Under the pieces are notes generated by a model. That model was given only the letters and a program-made list of their open reading frames with translations. It did not search any database and had not been told where the DNA came from. Shown one piece after another: positions 9,521 to 17,886 of a DNA stretch of 64,000 bases. The stretch is taken from NCBI GenBank assembly GCA_963785075.1, contig CAWATW010000007.1:478360-542359 (forward strand). The letters run 5' to 3'. The position numbers and the translations under genes were made by a program. Positions within the stretch are counted from its first letter, which is position 1. Every line of letters starts with the position of its first letter. Source of the DNA: JAOUGY01 sp963785075. Lineage in GTDB: Bacteria > Actinomycetota > Acidimicrobiia > Spongiisociales > ZC4RG35.

Positions 9521-9539
9521 GCCGGTGGTCATCACCGGC
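9521..9539. terminator. Hairpin between convergent genes
   Basis: A perfect 7-base-pair stem (9521-9527 with 9533-9539) with loop GTCAT lies in the 64-base gap between the convergent glycoside-hydrolase-like gene and the GT2 gene. There is no T-run, so this is a weak bidirectional terminator candidate. Confidence 0.4.
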
Positions 9540-9576
9540 AGCCGGACATTGCGTATCAGCCGTGGTGGTTCGGAGA

Positions 9577-11253
9577 TCAGGGCTGGGTTCCCGGGACCAC
9601 ACCGAACTGCGGCCCGTTTGAATCGAGCGTGAGCCCGCGCGTCCCGGCGGGAGCGCCACCGGAGGGCGGTGCGTCGCCCGAGTCGAGGCCGGCGAGGGGG
9701 CTCCAGGTCGCGGCAAGCATCAGAACGAGCATCGCAATGCCGGCGAACGAGGTTCGGCGGTGGGCCATCGCCGATCGCCGTGATCGATTGGCAGCTCGGA
9801 CCGGTGGCCCCGCCTCGTGGGCCGGGGCCGGCACCGTCACGACGGCGCTGGACGGCGCCGGTGTGGCGAAGCCCTGTCGCGGCATCGCACCCCAGTCCTT
9901 CCGTCCGCGTGCGAACTGCCACAGTCCCTGGATCCTCCACAGGTTCGTGAGCTGTCGATAGCCGAAGTTGTCGATGAGGGCGTAGAACGTGAGACGGAGG
10001 ACCTCGCGACGGAGCGGATAGCGTCGGAATGTCAGCTCCTCGAGCGCCACGGCCGACACCGACAGCAGCACGCCCCACACCACGGCAACCAGCATGAACC
10101 CGAGCATGAAGTCGACCGAAAGCGCGCCGATGGCCCACGCGAGCGGAATCACCAGGTAGCCGAACAGTTCGACGAGCGGTCCGAGGAACTCGAAGATGAA
10201 GAAGTATGGGAACGCCAACCAGCGGAGGACACCCTGGTTGCGGTCGAACATCACGCCGCGATGCCGCCACAGCGTGTCGGCCAGGCCACGCTGCCAGCGC
10301 TTTCGCTGCCTTCCGAGGATCGACAGTGAGTGGGGGGCCTCGGTCCAGGAAACGGGGTCGGGCACGAATGCGATCTTGTAGTCACGACCGGCGGCCCGAA
10401 GCTGCCGATGCATTCGGACGACGAGCTCCATGTCCTCTCCCACGGTGTCGGTCTCGTACCCGCCGACGTCGACGACCACCGAGCGCTTGAAGACGCCGAA
10501 GGCACCGCTGATGATCAAGAGGGCGCCGATCGAGCTCCACCCCACCCGGCCCACCAGAAATGCCCGCAGGTACTCGACGACCTGAAGCGTTGGCAAGGGC
10601 CGGCGCGGCAGCCCCACTCTCGTCACCCGGCCGTGGCTGACTTCACAACCGTTGGCGATACGCACGATGCCGCCGGCGGCGACCACGCCGGGGTCGTCGA
10701 TGATCGGTGTCATCACCCTGAGCAGAGCGCTTTCCTCCAGGAGGGCATCGCCATCCACCGCGCACACATACGGGTAGCGAGCGAAGTTCAGGCCACAGTT
10801 GAGGGCGTCGGCCTTTCCGCCGTTGACCTTGCCGACCACCGTCAGGTTGGGCTGCGTCTGAGACATGTAGACGTGATCGATGGGGCGTGTCTCCAAGCCT
10901 TCGGGAAGCACCCGGCGCACCGGAACGAGGTCGTACGCCTCTATGAGAAGCGCAAGCGTCGAGTCGGTGGATCCGTCGTCGATCACGATCACCTCGAACT
11001 CCGGGTACACCAGCATCAGGAGTGAACGCACGCTGTCGACCACACCGGCCTCTTCGTTGAAGGCCGGAAGGAGCAGGCTGACCGGGGGCGTGAGAGGTGA
11101 GCGAAAGATCTCCTCGAGTGTCAACGACGGTTCTGCTCGTCGGTGGTTCACCAGCGTTCGCCAGGCCAGCAGCGTGAAGAAGGCGTAGCTGAGGTTGAGG
11201 ATCAGGAAGTAGATGAGGACGACGCGTCCGGTCACCTCCAGGAAGGTGATCAT
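9577..11253 (-). CDS. Processive family-2 glycosyltransferase (polysaccharide synthase)
   Basis: A 558-residue membrane glycosyltransferase of the PgaC/NodC/cellulose-synthase type. A first membrane helix spans residues 10-30. The catalytic domain shows D92-D93 in VIDDGSTDST, the DxD pair in VDGDA (167-169), ED in GEDMELV (273-274) and QRKRW (316-320, the Q..RW motif of processive enzymes). Several membrane helices follow (about 340-430). The tail from about 470 is unusual: a proline/alanine-rich stretch, one further hydrophobic helix (AGIAMLVLMLAATW) and a glycine/proline-rich end. The start overlaps the stop of the HEAT-repeat gene in an ATGA. The polymer is unknown. Confidence 0.75.
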   Translation of the reverse strand: MITFLEVTGRVVLIYFLILNLSYAFFTLLAWRTLVNHRRAEPSLTLEEIFRSPLTPPVSLLLPAFNEEAGVVDSVRSLLMLVYPEFEVIVIDDGSTDSTLALLIEAYDLVPVRRVLPEGLETRPIDHVYMSQTQPNLTVVGKVNGGKADALNCGLNFARYPYVCAVDGDALLEESALLRVMTPIIDDPGVVAAGGIVRIANGCEVSHGRVTRVGLPRRPLPTLQVVEYLRAFLVGRVGWSSIGALLIISGAFGVFKRSVVVDVGGYETDTVGEDMELVVRMHRQLRAAGRDYKIAFVPDPVSWTEAPHSLSILGRQRKRWQRGLADTLWRHRGVMFDRNQGVLRWLAFPYFFIFEFLGPLVELFGYLVIPLAWAIGALSVDFMLGFMLVAVVWGVLLSVSAVALEELTFRRYPLRREVLRLTFYALIDNFGYRQLTNLWRIQGLWQFARGRKDWGAMPRQGFATPAPSSAVVTVPAPAHEAGPPVRAANRSRRSAMAHRRTSFAGIAMLVLMLAATWSPLAGLDSGDAPPSGGAPAGTRGLTLDSNGPQFGVVPGTQP

Positions 11254-12257
11254 GGCGCCCCTCGTGCCATCTCGGCGGCCTCGATCAGGAACGGGTTGCC
11301 TGACTCGGCCGACAAGGCGACCACGGCCTGGAGATCGAGGCCGGCAGCGGCGGTGGCGGCGGCCCGCGCCGGCAGGTAGTCGTCGTCCGAGGCCATGCGG
11401 ATGAGCCGGTCGAAGTGATCTCTTCGACCCGTCACTCCGACCGCAGTGGCCGCCGCGGCGCGGACATAATCCTTTTCGTCGTCCAGGAGTGCAGGGACCG
11501 CGGCGGCTGCCGCCCTTCCGCCGAGACGCCCGAGCGCTCGCACCGTCGCCACCCGGACCTGGGGAGCATCGTCTGTCAGATGGGCGACCAGAGCTCGACC
11601 GTGCTCCACGGTGCCGACTCGACCGAGCAGCTCGGCGGCGACGGCCCGAACGTCTGGATTCGCAGACTCCATCAGGGCGGCGAGCCCTGGGGCGGCGGAA
11701 GATCCGATGTCGATGAGGGCCTGTCCACCGATGGCGCGGGCCACCGCGCCCGTCGAGAGGGCGATCACGATCGGCGCCACCGACTCCATCGAACCCTGTT
11801 TGCCCAGTGACCTGGCGGCGGCGTTCCTGACCTGACGTGACCCGTCGGAGAGCAGCGGGATCAATTGTTCGGTCTGGGAACGGCCGATGTCGCCCAGGGT
11901 GTAGGCGGCTTCGGCCCGTCGCCACGAGCTCCGGCTTCCGAGACGACGGACGGACGTTGCGATGAGACCGGTGTCTTCGGCGAGGTCCGTGATCCTGCGT
12001 CGGCCATCGCCGGTGAGTGACCTGCCGTACTTGGCCAGGAGGCTGATCATCGCTCGGTGCTCGAGACCCGAACTCGGGTGAGGGGGCTCGCCGTCCCCGT
12101 CGATCCAATCGAGCACCGCGGGCTTGAGACGGGCGGAAGCGGCTTCGTACCGCCGCTCGTGCCGGCGCAACACGAAGCGGTTTGCGACGACGAGCCCGGC
12201 AATGGCGAAGTTGAGAGCAGCCAGACCGATGGACAGCTCGATGAGCAGTGCGCTCAT
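11250..12257 (-). CDS. Membrane-anchored HEAT-repeat protein
   Basis: A 335-residue protein with one N-terminal helix (about residues 5-28) followed by a basic stretch and then an alpha-solenoid of HEAT/PBS-lyase-like repeats. Repeat units are recognisable as AAAYTLGDIG-like, NAAARSLGKQG, AVAAELLGRVG, VATVRALGRLGG and AAAATAVGVTG. Such repeats are binding surfaces rather than catalytic sites. It sits between a CheY-like regulator and the GT2 synthase (4-base overlap with the latter), so it probably scaffolds or regulates the synthase at the membrane. That role is inferred from position. Confidence 0.7.
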   Translation of the reverse strand: MSALLIELSIGLAALNFAIAGLVVANRFVLRRHERRYEAASARLKPAVLDWIDGDGEPPHPSSGLEHRAMISLLAKYGRSLTGDGRRRITDLAEDTGLIATSVRRLGSRSSWRRAEAAYTLGDIGRSQTEQLIPLLSDGSRQVRNAAARSLGKQGSMESVAPIVIALSTGAVARAIGGQALIDIGSSAAPGLAALMESANPDVRAVAAELLGRVGTVEHGRALVAHLTDDAPQVRVATVRALGRLGGRAAAAAVPALLDDEKDYVRAAAATAVGVTGRRDHFDRLIRMASDDDYLPARAAATAAAGLDLQAVVALSAESGNPFLIEAAEMARGAP

Positions 12258-12328
12258 GCGTCACGGCTCCCGAGGTTCAGCCTGGAGCTGTCACCCTCGT
12301 AGCGGGTGGACGGCGGCATGGTTGCTCC

Positions 12329-12709
12329 TCACCGCCGTGCAAGCAACGCCTGGACCCGGAGGTGCAACTCCTGGGGGCTGAACGGCTTTGTGAGGTAGTC
12401 GTTGGCGCCGGCTGTGAAGCCTTGGACGATGTCGGGCTCTTGAGCGCGGGCGCTGAGCATGAGAATCGGGATGGATGAGAGGTCTGGGTCACTCCGGAGC
12501 TCGGCGATCACTTCGATCCCCGACTTGATCGGCATCATCCAATCGACCACCGCGACATCGGGTCGGTCGCTGCGGGCGAGGTCGAGGGCCTGCTGACCAT
12601 CGGCAGCCTCGACGACGGTCCAGCCGGAGCGCTCGAGGCGAAACACGACGAGGTCCCGAATGTCGGGATCGTCCTCGGCCACGAGGATCTTTGCGGTCGT
12701 ATCTGACAT
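12329..12709 (-). CDS. Single-domain response regulator (CheY-like)
   Basis: A 126-residue receiver domain with no output domain. The acidic pocket is in VAEDDPD (residues 10-14), the phospho-acceptor is D56 in VVDWMMP, the switch serine is S86 in MLSAR, and the conserved lysine is K108 in LTKPF. It precedes the HEAT-repeat gene by 71 bases on the same strand, so it may control polysaccharide synthesis through a protein partner. No histidine kinase is encoded in the window. Confidence 0.85.
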   Translation of the reverse strand: MSDTTAKILVAEDDPDIRDLVVFRLERSGWTVVEAADGQQALDLARSDRPDVAVVDWMMPIKSGIEVIAELRSDPDLSSIPILMLSARAQEPDIVQGFTAGANDYLTKPFSPQELHLRVQALLARR

Positions 12710-12804
12710 TTCCTGCCTGGTTTTCGCGCGTCTCCGGTATCTCCGGTTGGATACCCTGTCGGCGATGGCGGCCGGCCGTCAAGCGATGTCGGCTGCAGGA
12801 ATCG

Positions 12805-13416
12805 TCAGTACAGGTTTTCGAGTTGTCGCTGGGGATATGTCCGATCGACTTCCGCTGCGTCGATGTCTCCCGACGTGATGGAGCTGAGCATCTGGCCACA
12901 GGTCGGGACCTGTGACCGGTCTGCACGAGCGGAAGGATCCCAGAGGTTGGATCGAAGTACGGCCTTCGAGCAATGGAAGTAGACGCTGTCGACGGTGACC
13001 TCGATCACCAGGTTCGGGACTCGGCCGTGGACTTCGAAACGCGAGCGCACCTCTTCGTCGTCGGTGAGACGCGCCGTGCCGTTGACCCGAAGCGTCTCTC
13101 CCACACCGGGGATGAGAAAGAGGAGCCCGACCCGCGGGTCTTCGACGATGTTGCGAAGACTGTCGAGCCGGTTGTTCCCGCGTCGATCCGGGATGAGCAG
13201 AGTCTTGGAATCGACGACCTCGACGAAACCGGCTTGGTCTCCCTTTGGAGAACAGTCCATGCCGCCCGACCCGGAGGTCGACATCGTCAGGAAGGGTGAC
13301 AGGGCGATCAATGCCTTGTACTCCTCCGTGAGGTGGTCCGTCTCCTTCCGCAGTGAAGTTGCGGGGCTGTGCCCGTACAAGGCCTCGAGCTGTTCGACAG
13401 TCTCCAGATAGCGCAT
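12805..13416 (-). CDS. PNPOx-like flavin/split-barrel protein
   Basis: A 203-residue protein of the pyridoxamine-5'-phosphate-oxidase-like family (the MSMEG_1061 type, FMN-dependent). Recognisable pieces are SPFLTMSTSGSGGMDCSPKGD, LLIPDRRGNNRLDSLRNIVEDPRVGLLF and ETLRVNGTARL, which match the FMN-binding split barrel. The frame is open upstream but begins with arginine/serine-rich non-conserved sequence, so ATG 13416 (MRYLETV) is chosen. Its start is 43 bases from the OsmC stop, suggesting a two-gene unit. The substrate is unknown. Confidence 0.7.
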   Translation of the reverse strand: MRYLETVEQLEALYGHSPATSLRKETDHLTEEYKALIALSPFLTMSTSGSGGMDCSPKGDQAGFVEVVDSKTLLIPDRRGNNRLDSLRNIVEDPRVGLLFLIPGVGETLRVNGTARLTDDEEVRSRFEVHGRVPNLVIEVTVDSVYFHCSKAVLRSNLWDPSARADRSQVPTCGQMLSSITSGDIDAAEVDRTYPQRQLENLY

Positions 13417-13459
13417 GTCTGGATGATGCCAGGACGGCATCCTCCTCGCTGGCCCTATG

Positions 13460-13861
13460 TCAGACCTGGCGGGGTTCGAAGTCGAAGACGATCTCGGGCG
13501 AGCGTTCCAGCGTGTTGTGGATCTTGCAGGCACCGGCCACACGCTCGAGGGTCTTGACGCGACGATCATCGGCGTCGGTGTCGAGCTTCATGGCGACGCG
13601 AATCGTTCCTATTCGGTCCGGATGATCCAACGCCTCGTCTTCCACGGTCATGGAGATTTCGGACACCGAGATCTCCTGGTTGCGTGCGAAGGTGATCATC
13701 GTGCCGATCATGCAGGTGCCGAGGGCACCCAACAGCAGCTCGGAAGGCCGGAACCCGTCGCCCGGCCCGCCGGCCTCGATGGTGTCATCGACGATGATCT
13801 CGTTGCCTCGCGCCTTGATGCGCATCCGGCGCCCATCTATCTGTTCGATCTCGACCTTCAT
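13460..13861 (-). CDS. OsmC-family peroxiredoxin-like protein
   Basis: A 133-residue OsmC/Ohr-fold protein that would reduce organic hydroperoxides using two cysteines. C50 (LGALGTCM) and C112 (AGACKIHN) are both present, as is E41 (SELLLGALG), so the active site looks intact. ATG 13861 (MKVEIEQ) is chosen because the upstream in-frame residues are not family-like. It is first in a probable minus-strand unit with the PNPOx-like gene and divergent from the coiled-coil gene at 13995. Confidence 0.8.
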   Translation of the reverse strand: MKVEIEQIDGRRMRIKARGNEIIVDDTIEAGGPGDGFRPSELLLGALGTCMIGTMITFARNQEISVSEISMTVEDEALDHPDRIGTIRVAMKLDTDADDRRVKTLERVAGACKIHNTLERSPEIVFDFEPRQV

Positions 13862-13994
13862 GTGACTCCTGTCGTTTGCAGCATCTTGACACACCGCCCC
13901 GGATTGGCGTTTGCCCACGTTCGGGGCTAGTCCGATAGGACCATCCGCCGCATAGCTCCCAAGTTGTGGGCCGCCGAACGTCGATACACTTCAC

Positions 13995-14516
13995 ATGACA
14001 GCGGCACCCACGGCATTCCCGGTCGTCGAGAACGGCTACTCCCCACAGATCGTCGACAAGTTCGTTGCGGTGTTGGCCGATCGGGCGCGTGCCCACATCG
14101 GCGGCCTGGAACGGCGGCTCGCCGACCTCGAGCGCGAGCTCGACCACGAACGTCAGCGTCCGGCGGCGCTGGAACGCCGGCTGGCCGACCGCGATGCGGA
14201 GCTGGCCGAGGAACGCGCTCGAGCCGCGGTGCTCGAACGGAGAATCGCGGACCTGCAGTCGGAGGTCGAGAAGCTGCAAGAGGTCGAAGTAGTGGAGATC
14301 GTCGACGTCGTGGAGTTCGAGGCGATCGAGGTCGAGACCGTCGCCGAGCCGGCGCCGCAGGTCGATGCTCCGCAGGTCGATGCGTCGCACCCAGTCGACT
14401 GGGCGCAGGCGGTCATCGAACGACCGTTGTACGAACACTGGAGCCAGGAGCAGCGAGAGAAAGCGGCTCAGGCGCTTCGCAACAAGCGCCTGAGCGCCTG
14501 CACTCCGACGAAGTAG
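13995..14516 (+). CDS. DivIVA-like coiled-coil protein
   Basis: A 173-residue protein. Residues 10-35 (VVENGYSPQIVDKFVAVLAD) resemble the start of DivIVA/Wag31-type proteins, with the GY followed by a valine/aspartate-rich helix. Residues about 35-95 are a clear coiled coil (GLERRLADLERELDHERQRP and similar heptads). An acidic VE-rich segment (95-115) and a PQVDAPQVD repeat follow, then a basic end. A role at the cell pole or in envelope growth is possible but not shown. A perfect 12-bp inverted repeat (14467-14478 with 14485-14496) lies in the last codons. Confidence 0.55.
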   Translation: MTAAPTAFPVVENGYSPQIVDKFVAVLADRARAHIGGLERRLADLERELDHERQRPAALERRLADRDAELAEERARAAVLERRIADLQSEVEKLQEVEVVEIVDVVEFEAIEVETVAEPAPQVDAPQVDASHPVDWAQAVIERPLYEHWSQEQREKAAQALRNKRLSACTPTK

Positions 14517-14578
14517 CGGAGCCATCCCCGCTGGGCCCGATTCGTGGCGTTGTGCCCTCGCCCAGCCGATGACGACCT

Positions 14579-14603
14579 CGGTCCGGTCGTCATGACCGGA
14601 CCG
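14579..14603 (+). terminator. Perfect hairpin after the coiled-coil gene
   Basis: A 10-base-pair perfect stem (14579-14588 with 14594-14603) with loop GTCAT, 62 bases past the stop codon of the coiled-coil gene. It lacks a T-run. Together with the 12-bp hairpin at 14467-14496 it may end transcription in two steps. Confidence 0.45.
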
Positions 14604-14667
14604 ATGCGAGAGGGCCGATTGGGTGTGGAGTTGCGCAGCCCACGGTGCCACTCACTAGTTTGCGCTC

Positions 14668-15408
14668 ATGCGTGACGTCATGGCCGATCTCTTCGAGGCG
14701 CTGTCGAGCGGACCGAAGAACTTCTACGATCTCGAGGACCATTTGCTCGAGCTCGGACACGATCTGGGTGAGGATCCCGATGCCGGACTCGAGGCGCTGC
14801 TCGCCGCTGCGGATCGCATCATCGAGCTGGATGATGCGACCGTGCTGGACCCGCTCCCATTGCTCTCCGATGTCACCTTCACGGTCGACTTCTCCGAGTC
14901 TCACGATCTGCTCGATCATCAGGTCGACCTCGTGCTCGTGGAGTTGCTCGCCGAGAACCAGGTGCCCCTGAGCATCGACGGTGAAGCCACAGGGGTCAAC
15001 ACACATGACAAGGGCTACCGACTACACCATCAACGCTGGCTCCATCTGACCGATCCGGAGCAGGTCACAGGGTTCAGGTTCTCGACCGAAGGTCTCGAGG
15101 TCACGCCCGCCGTGGGACCGGACCCGGAGCTCGATCTCGCGAGCCCTCTGGGAGTCCTCCTGTCCGAGGTTGCTCAGCGCATCGAGGCGGCCGGTGTTCC
15201 GGTGGAGGTGGAACCGCTCCTGTTCGAGATCGCGTCCCGGGGCGTGTTCGCGGGCACGCTTCCACCCGTCACCTGGATGTTGGATGACGTGGGGCTCGAA
15301 TGCGACAACATGATGGTGGTCCCGAAAGGCTTCGACTGGGACGCGTGGTTCGACGCCCAGGCCGCCGAGTTCGAATCCGAATTCGGCGACGGCGGCGGCG
15401 TGTTGTAG
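14668..15408 (+). CDS. Acidic hypothetical protein
   Basis: I do not recognise this 246-residue protein. It is strongly acidic (for example LGEDPDAGLEALLAAADRII and the end FESEFGDGGG), has no membrane segment or signal peptide, and contains a patterned middle (VDLVLVELLAENQVPLSIDG) that could be beta-strands. The codon usage matches its neighbours. It is flanked by hairpins upstream and by the convergent aldehyde dehydrogenase gene downstream. A cytoplasmic protein is likely; no function is proposed. Confidence 0.6.
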   Translation: MRDVMADLFEALSSGPKNFYDLEDHLLELGHDLGEDPDAGLEALLAAADRIIELDDATVLDPLPLLSDVTFTVDFSESHDLLDHQVDLVLVELLAENQVPLSIDGEATGVNTHDKGYRLHHQRWLHLTDPEQVTGFRFSTEGLEVTPAVGPDPELDLASPLGVLLSEVAQRIEAAGVPVEVEPLLFEIASRGVFAGTLPPVTWMLDDVGLECDNMMVVPKGFDWDAWFDAQAAEFESEFGDGGGVL

Positions 15409-15528
15409 CCGGGCCTCGACGGACGCCGGGCGGCTTTCGAGGGAAGTGACCCCTGTGACCCCGAGACACAAAGCGTTCCTGCGCCGTGGTGGGCCGTGCG
15501 GCTGGACGCTTCGAATCGCAGCGCCCTG

Positions 15529-16989
15529 CTAGCTCCAGTCGGCGGCGATGTACTTCGTCTCGAGGAACTCCATCATCCCCTCGTGGGAGCCCTCCCGGCC
15601 GAGCCCGGACTGCTTGACCCCACCGAACGGGGCGGCCGGGTCGGAGATGAGGCCGCGGTTCACGCCGACCATCCCGGATTCGATTGCCTCCGCGACGCGC
15701 ATGCCACGGGCGAGATCTCCCGTGTACAGGTAGCTGGCGAGGCCAAAGATGGTGTCGTTGGCCATCGTGATCGCCTCCTCCTCGGACGAGAACGTGACGA
15801 CCGGGGCGATCGGTCCGAACACCTCGGTGTCGAGGATCGGATCGTCGCGTTTGACATCGGTGAGAAGGGTCGGCTCGAAGAAGAACCCGGCCCGCGCCGG
15901 GCGGTGCCCACCAAGGCGGACCTGCGTTCCACGATCCGTCGTCTCGTTGACGGTCCTCTCCATGTCCGACGCGGCGCCGTCGTTGATCACCGGCCCGAGG
16001 TCCACACCTTCCGACATGCCGGGGCCCACGTTCATGGATGCCATCGCCTGTGCGAGCTGCTCGACGAAGTCGTCGGCCACCGCCTCGTGCACGAAGATCC
16101 GGTTCGCAGCGATGCAGGATTGTCCACCGTTTCGCATCTTTGCGATCATGCATCCCTGTACGGCGGCCTCGATGTCGGCATCTTCGAACACCAGGAACGG
16201 GGCGTTCCCTCCCAGCTCCATCGACGGCCTGATCACGGTCTGCGCGGTCTGTTCGAGGAGCTTCCGTCCCACCTCGGTCGAGCCCGTGAACGAGAGCGCC
16301 CGAACCCGGTTGTCGGCCAGCATCTTGCCGACGACCTCTCCGGATCGCCGGGACGGCATCACATTGAGAACCCCGTCGGGAAGGCCCGCTTCCTTCATGA
16401 TGCGGGCCACTGCGAGAGCGGTCAGGGGCGTGTCGGAGGCCGGCTTGAGCACCATGGTGCAACCCGCTGCGACCGCCGGTGCGATCTTGCGGGTGGCCAT
16501 GGCCGCAGGGAAGTTCCACGGCGTGATGAGGAGCGAGACGCCGATGGGTTGATGGACGGCGATGATGCGCTTGTCACCACCCGGAGCCGTGTTGATGTAT
16601 CCGATGTTGCGCACGGCCTCACCCGAGAACCAGCGAAAGAACTCGGCGGCGTACGTGGCCTCGGCCCGGGCTTCGCCGTACGCCTTTCCCATCTCGGCCA
16701 CGATCAGCTCGGCGAGCTCATCGGCTCGAGCGGTCATGATCTCGAACGCCCGGCGCAGGATCTCCGATCGATCGCGGGGAGACATGGCGGCGAAGGCCGG
16801 CCCGGCTTCGGCGGCGGCGTGGACCGCCGCCATCGCGTCGTCGACGGATCCGCTCGGGACCTGGGCGATCGGCTCGCCGGTGGACGGGTCCAATACCTCT
16901 ATCTCCGAACCGTCCGAGGCTTCGCGCCATTCGCCACCGATGTGCAGGTTGGTGGCTCCTGTGTTCTTGAGTTCGTCGAGGAGTGTCAT
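15529..16989 (-). CDS. gabD: NAD(P)+ succinate-semialdehyde dehydrogenase
   Basis: A 486-residue aldehyde dehydrogenase of the expected family length. ITPWNFP carries the catalytic asparagine (N159), FTGSTEVG the cofactor loop, MELGGNAPF the general base E258, and NGGQSCIAAN the nucleophile C292. The overall pattern, with KIAPAVAAGCTMVLKPAS, is that of GabD-type enzymes, which convert succinate semialdehyde to succinate. Exact substrate preference cannot be read from sequence. It is divergent from lutA, with 168 bases between them. Confidence 0.8.
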   Translation of the reverse strand: MTLLDELKNTGATNLHIGGEWREASDGSEIEVLDPSTGEPIAQVPSGSVDDAMAAVHAAAEAGPAFAAMSPRDRSEILRRAFEIMTARADELAELIVAEMGKAYGEARAEATYAAEFFRWFSGEAVRNIGYINTAPGGDKRIIAVHQPIGVSLLITPWNFPAAMATRKIAPAVAAGCTMVLKPASDTPLTALAVARIMKEAGLPDGVLNVMPSRRSGEVVGKMLADNRVRALSFTGSTEVGRKLLEQTAQTVIRPSMELGGNAPFLVFEDADIEAAVQGCMIAKMRNGGQSCIAANRIFVHEAVADDFVEQLAQAMASMNVGPGMSEGVDLGPVINDGAASDMERTVNETTDRGTQVRLGGHRPARAGFFFEPTLLTDVKRDDPILDTEVFGPIAPVVTFSSEEEAITMANDTIFGLASYLYTGDLARGMRVAEAIESGMVGVNRGLISDPAAPFGGVKQSGLGREGSHEGMMEFLETKYIAADWS

Positions 16990-17157
16990 GAGGGCAAGAG
17001 TAGGAGCATCGAGGGACGGGCAGCGCCGATACCTGCATCCGGTGCAGAGGTTTGCCCGGTCGGTCTCCGGTGGGCCACCACACCACGACCCTGCCGTGGG
17101 CGAGATTGTGGGTCGGAGCCGCCGGTCCCGGTCGGGCCCGTGTCTAGGCTCGATGCG

Positions 17158-17886
17158 GTGGCGAGAGTCCAGTTGTTCGTGACGTGTCTGGTTGACGGAT
17201 TTGCACCCGAGGTCGGTCGTGCCACCGTCTCACTGCTGGAACGACTGGGCGACCAGGTCGACTTTGCGGTCGATCAGGCATGCTGCGGGCAGCCGGCGTT
17301 CAACGCCGGGCAGGTGCGGGATGCCCGAGCCATGGCGGCTCAGACCGTGCGCGTGCTGGACGCCACGACGGGGCCGATCGTGGTGCCATCCGGCTCGTGT
17401 GCCGACATGCTGGTCCATCACTCGCCACATCTCCTGGGCGCCGGGCCAGAAGCGAGCGCCGCAGTGCGGGTTGCCGGCCGTGTGAGAGAACTGACGCAAT
17501 ACCTGGTCGACGACCGAGGCAAGTCCGATGTCGGCGCATCGTGTGACGGCTGTGCCGTGGCGTTCCACTCGTCGTGTCATGGCCGCCGCAACCTCCACAT
17601 CGACGAGGAACCGGAAGCACTGCTGGCGGCGGTTTCCGGCCTGGATCGACGTTTTCAGGCCGAGCCGGAGCAGTGTTGCGGTTTTGGCGGTCTTTTTGCT
17701 GTCGAGATGCCGGCGATCTCGGCGGCGATCCTCGACGCCAAGCTCGATGCTCTCGAGGCATCCGGTGCGGACGTGGTCGTGGGGGGCGACGTCAGTTGCC
17801 TGCTCCACATCGAAGGGGGCCTACGCAGGCGCAACAGCACCATGAATGTGATGCACATCGCCGAACTGCTGGCTGGAGAGGACTGA
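17158..17886 (+). CDS. lutA: L-lactate utilisation protein A (Fe-S, CCG domains)
   Basis: A 242-residue protein with two cysteine-rich CCG domains: DQACCGQPAFNAG near residue 40 and EQCCGFGGLF near residue 178, plus upstream cysteine segments (SGSCADM, SSCHGRRN). These coordinate Fe-S clusters in the LutABC lactate dehydrogenase, which oxidises L-lactate to pyruvate. GTG 17158 is chosen; another in-frame GTG at 17140 is possible. The frame is open for a further 550 codons upstream as an artefact of the antisense aldehyde dehydrogenase gene. The stop overlaps the lutB start by one base. Confidence 0.85.
   Translation: MARVQLFVTCLVDGFAPEVGRATVSLLERLGDQVDFAVDQACCGQPAFNAGQVRDARAMAAQTVRVLDATTGPIVVPSGSCADMLVHHSPHLLGAGPEASAAVRVAGRVRELTQYLVDDRGKSDVGASCDGCAVAFHSSCHGRRNLHIDEEPEALLAAVSGLDRRFQAEPEQCCGFGGLFAVEMPAISAAILDAKLDALEASGADVVVGGDVSCLLHIEGGLRRRNSTMNVMHIAELLAGED

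Noticed and set aside
11254..12264. Long upstream extension of the GT2 frame over the HEAT-repeat gene
   Set aside because: The HEAT-repeat protein uses the other frame with clear repeats, and the ATGA overlap marks the GT2 start at 11253.
15496..17157. Long open frame upstream of lutA
   Set aside because: It is antisense to the aldehyde dehydrogenase gene and composed of residues typical of antisense high-GC frames; lutA starts at 17158.
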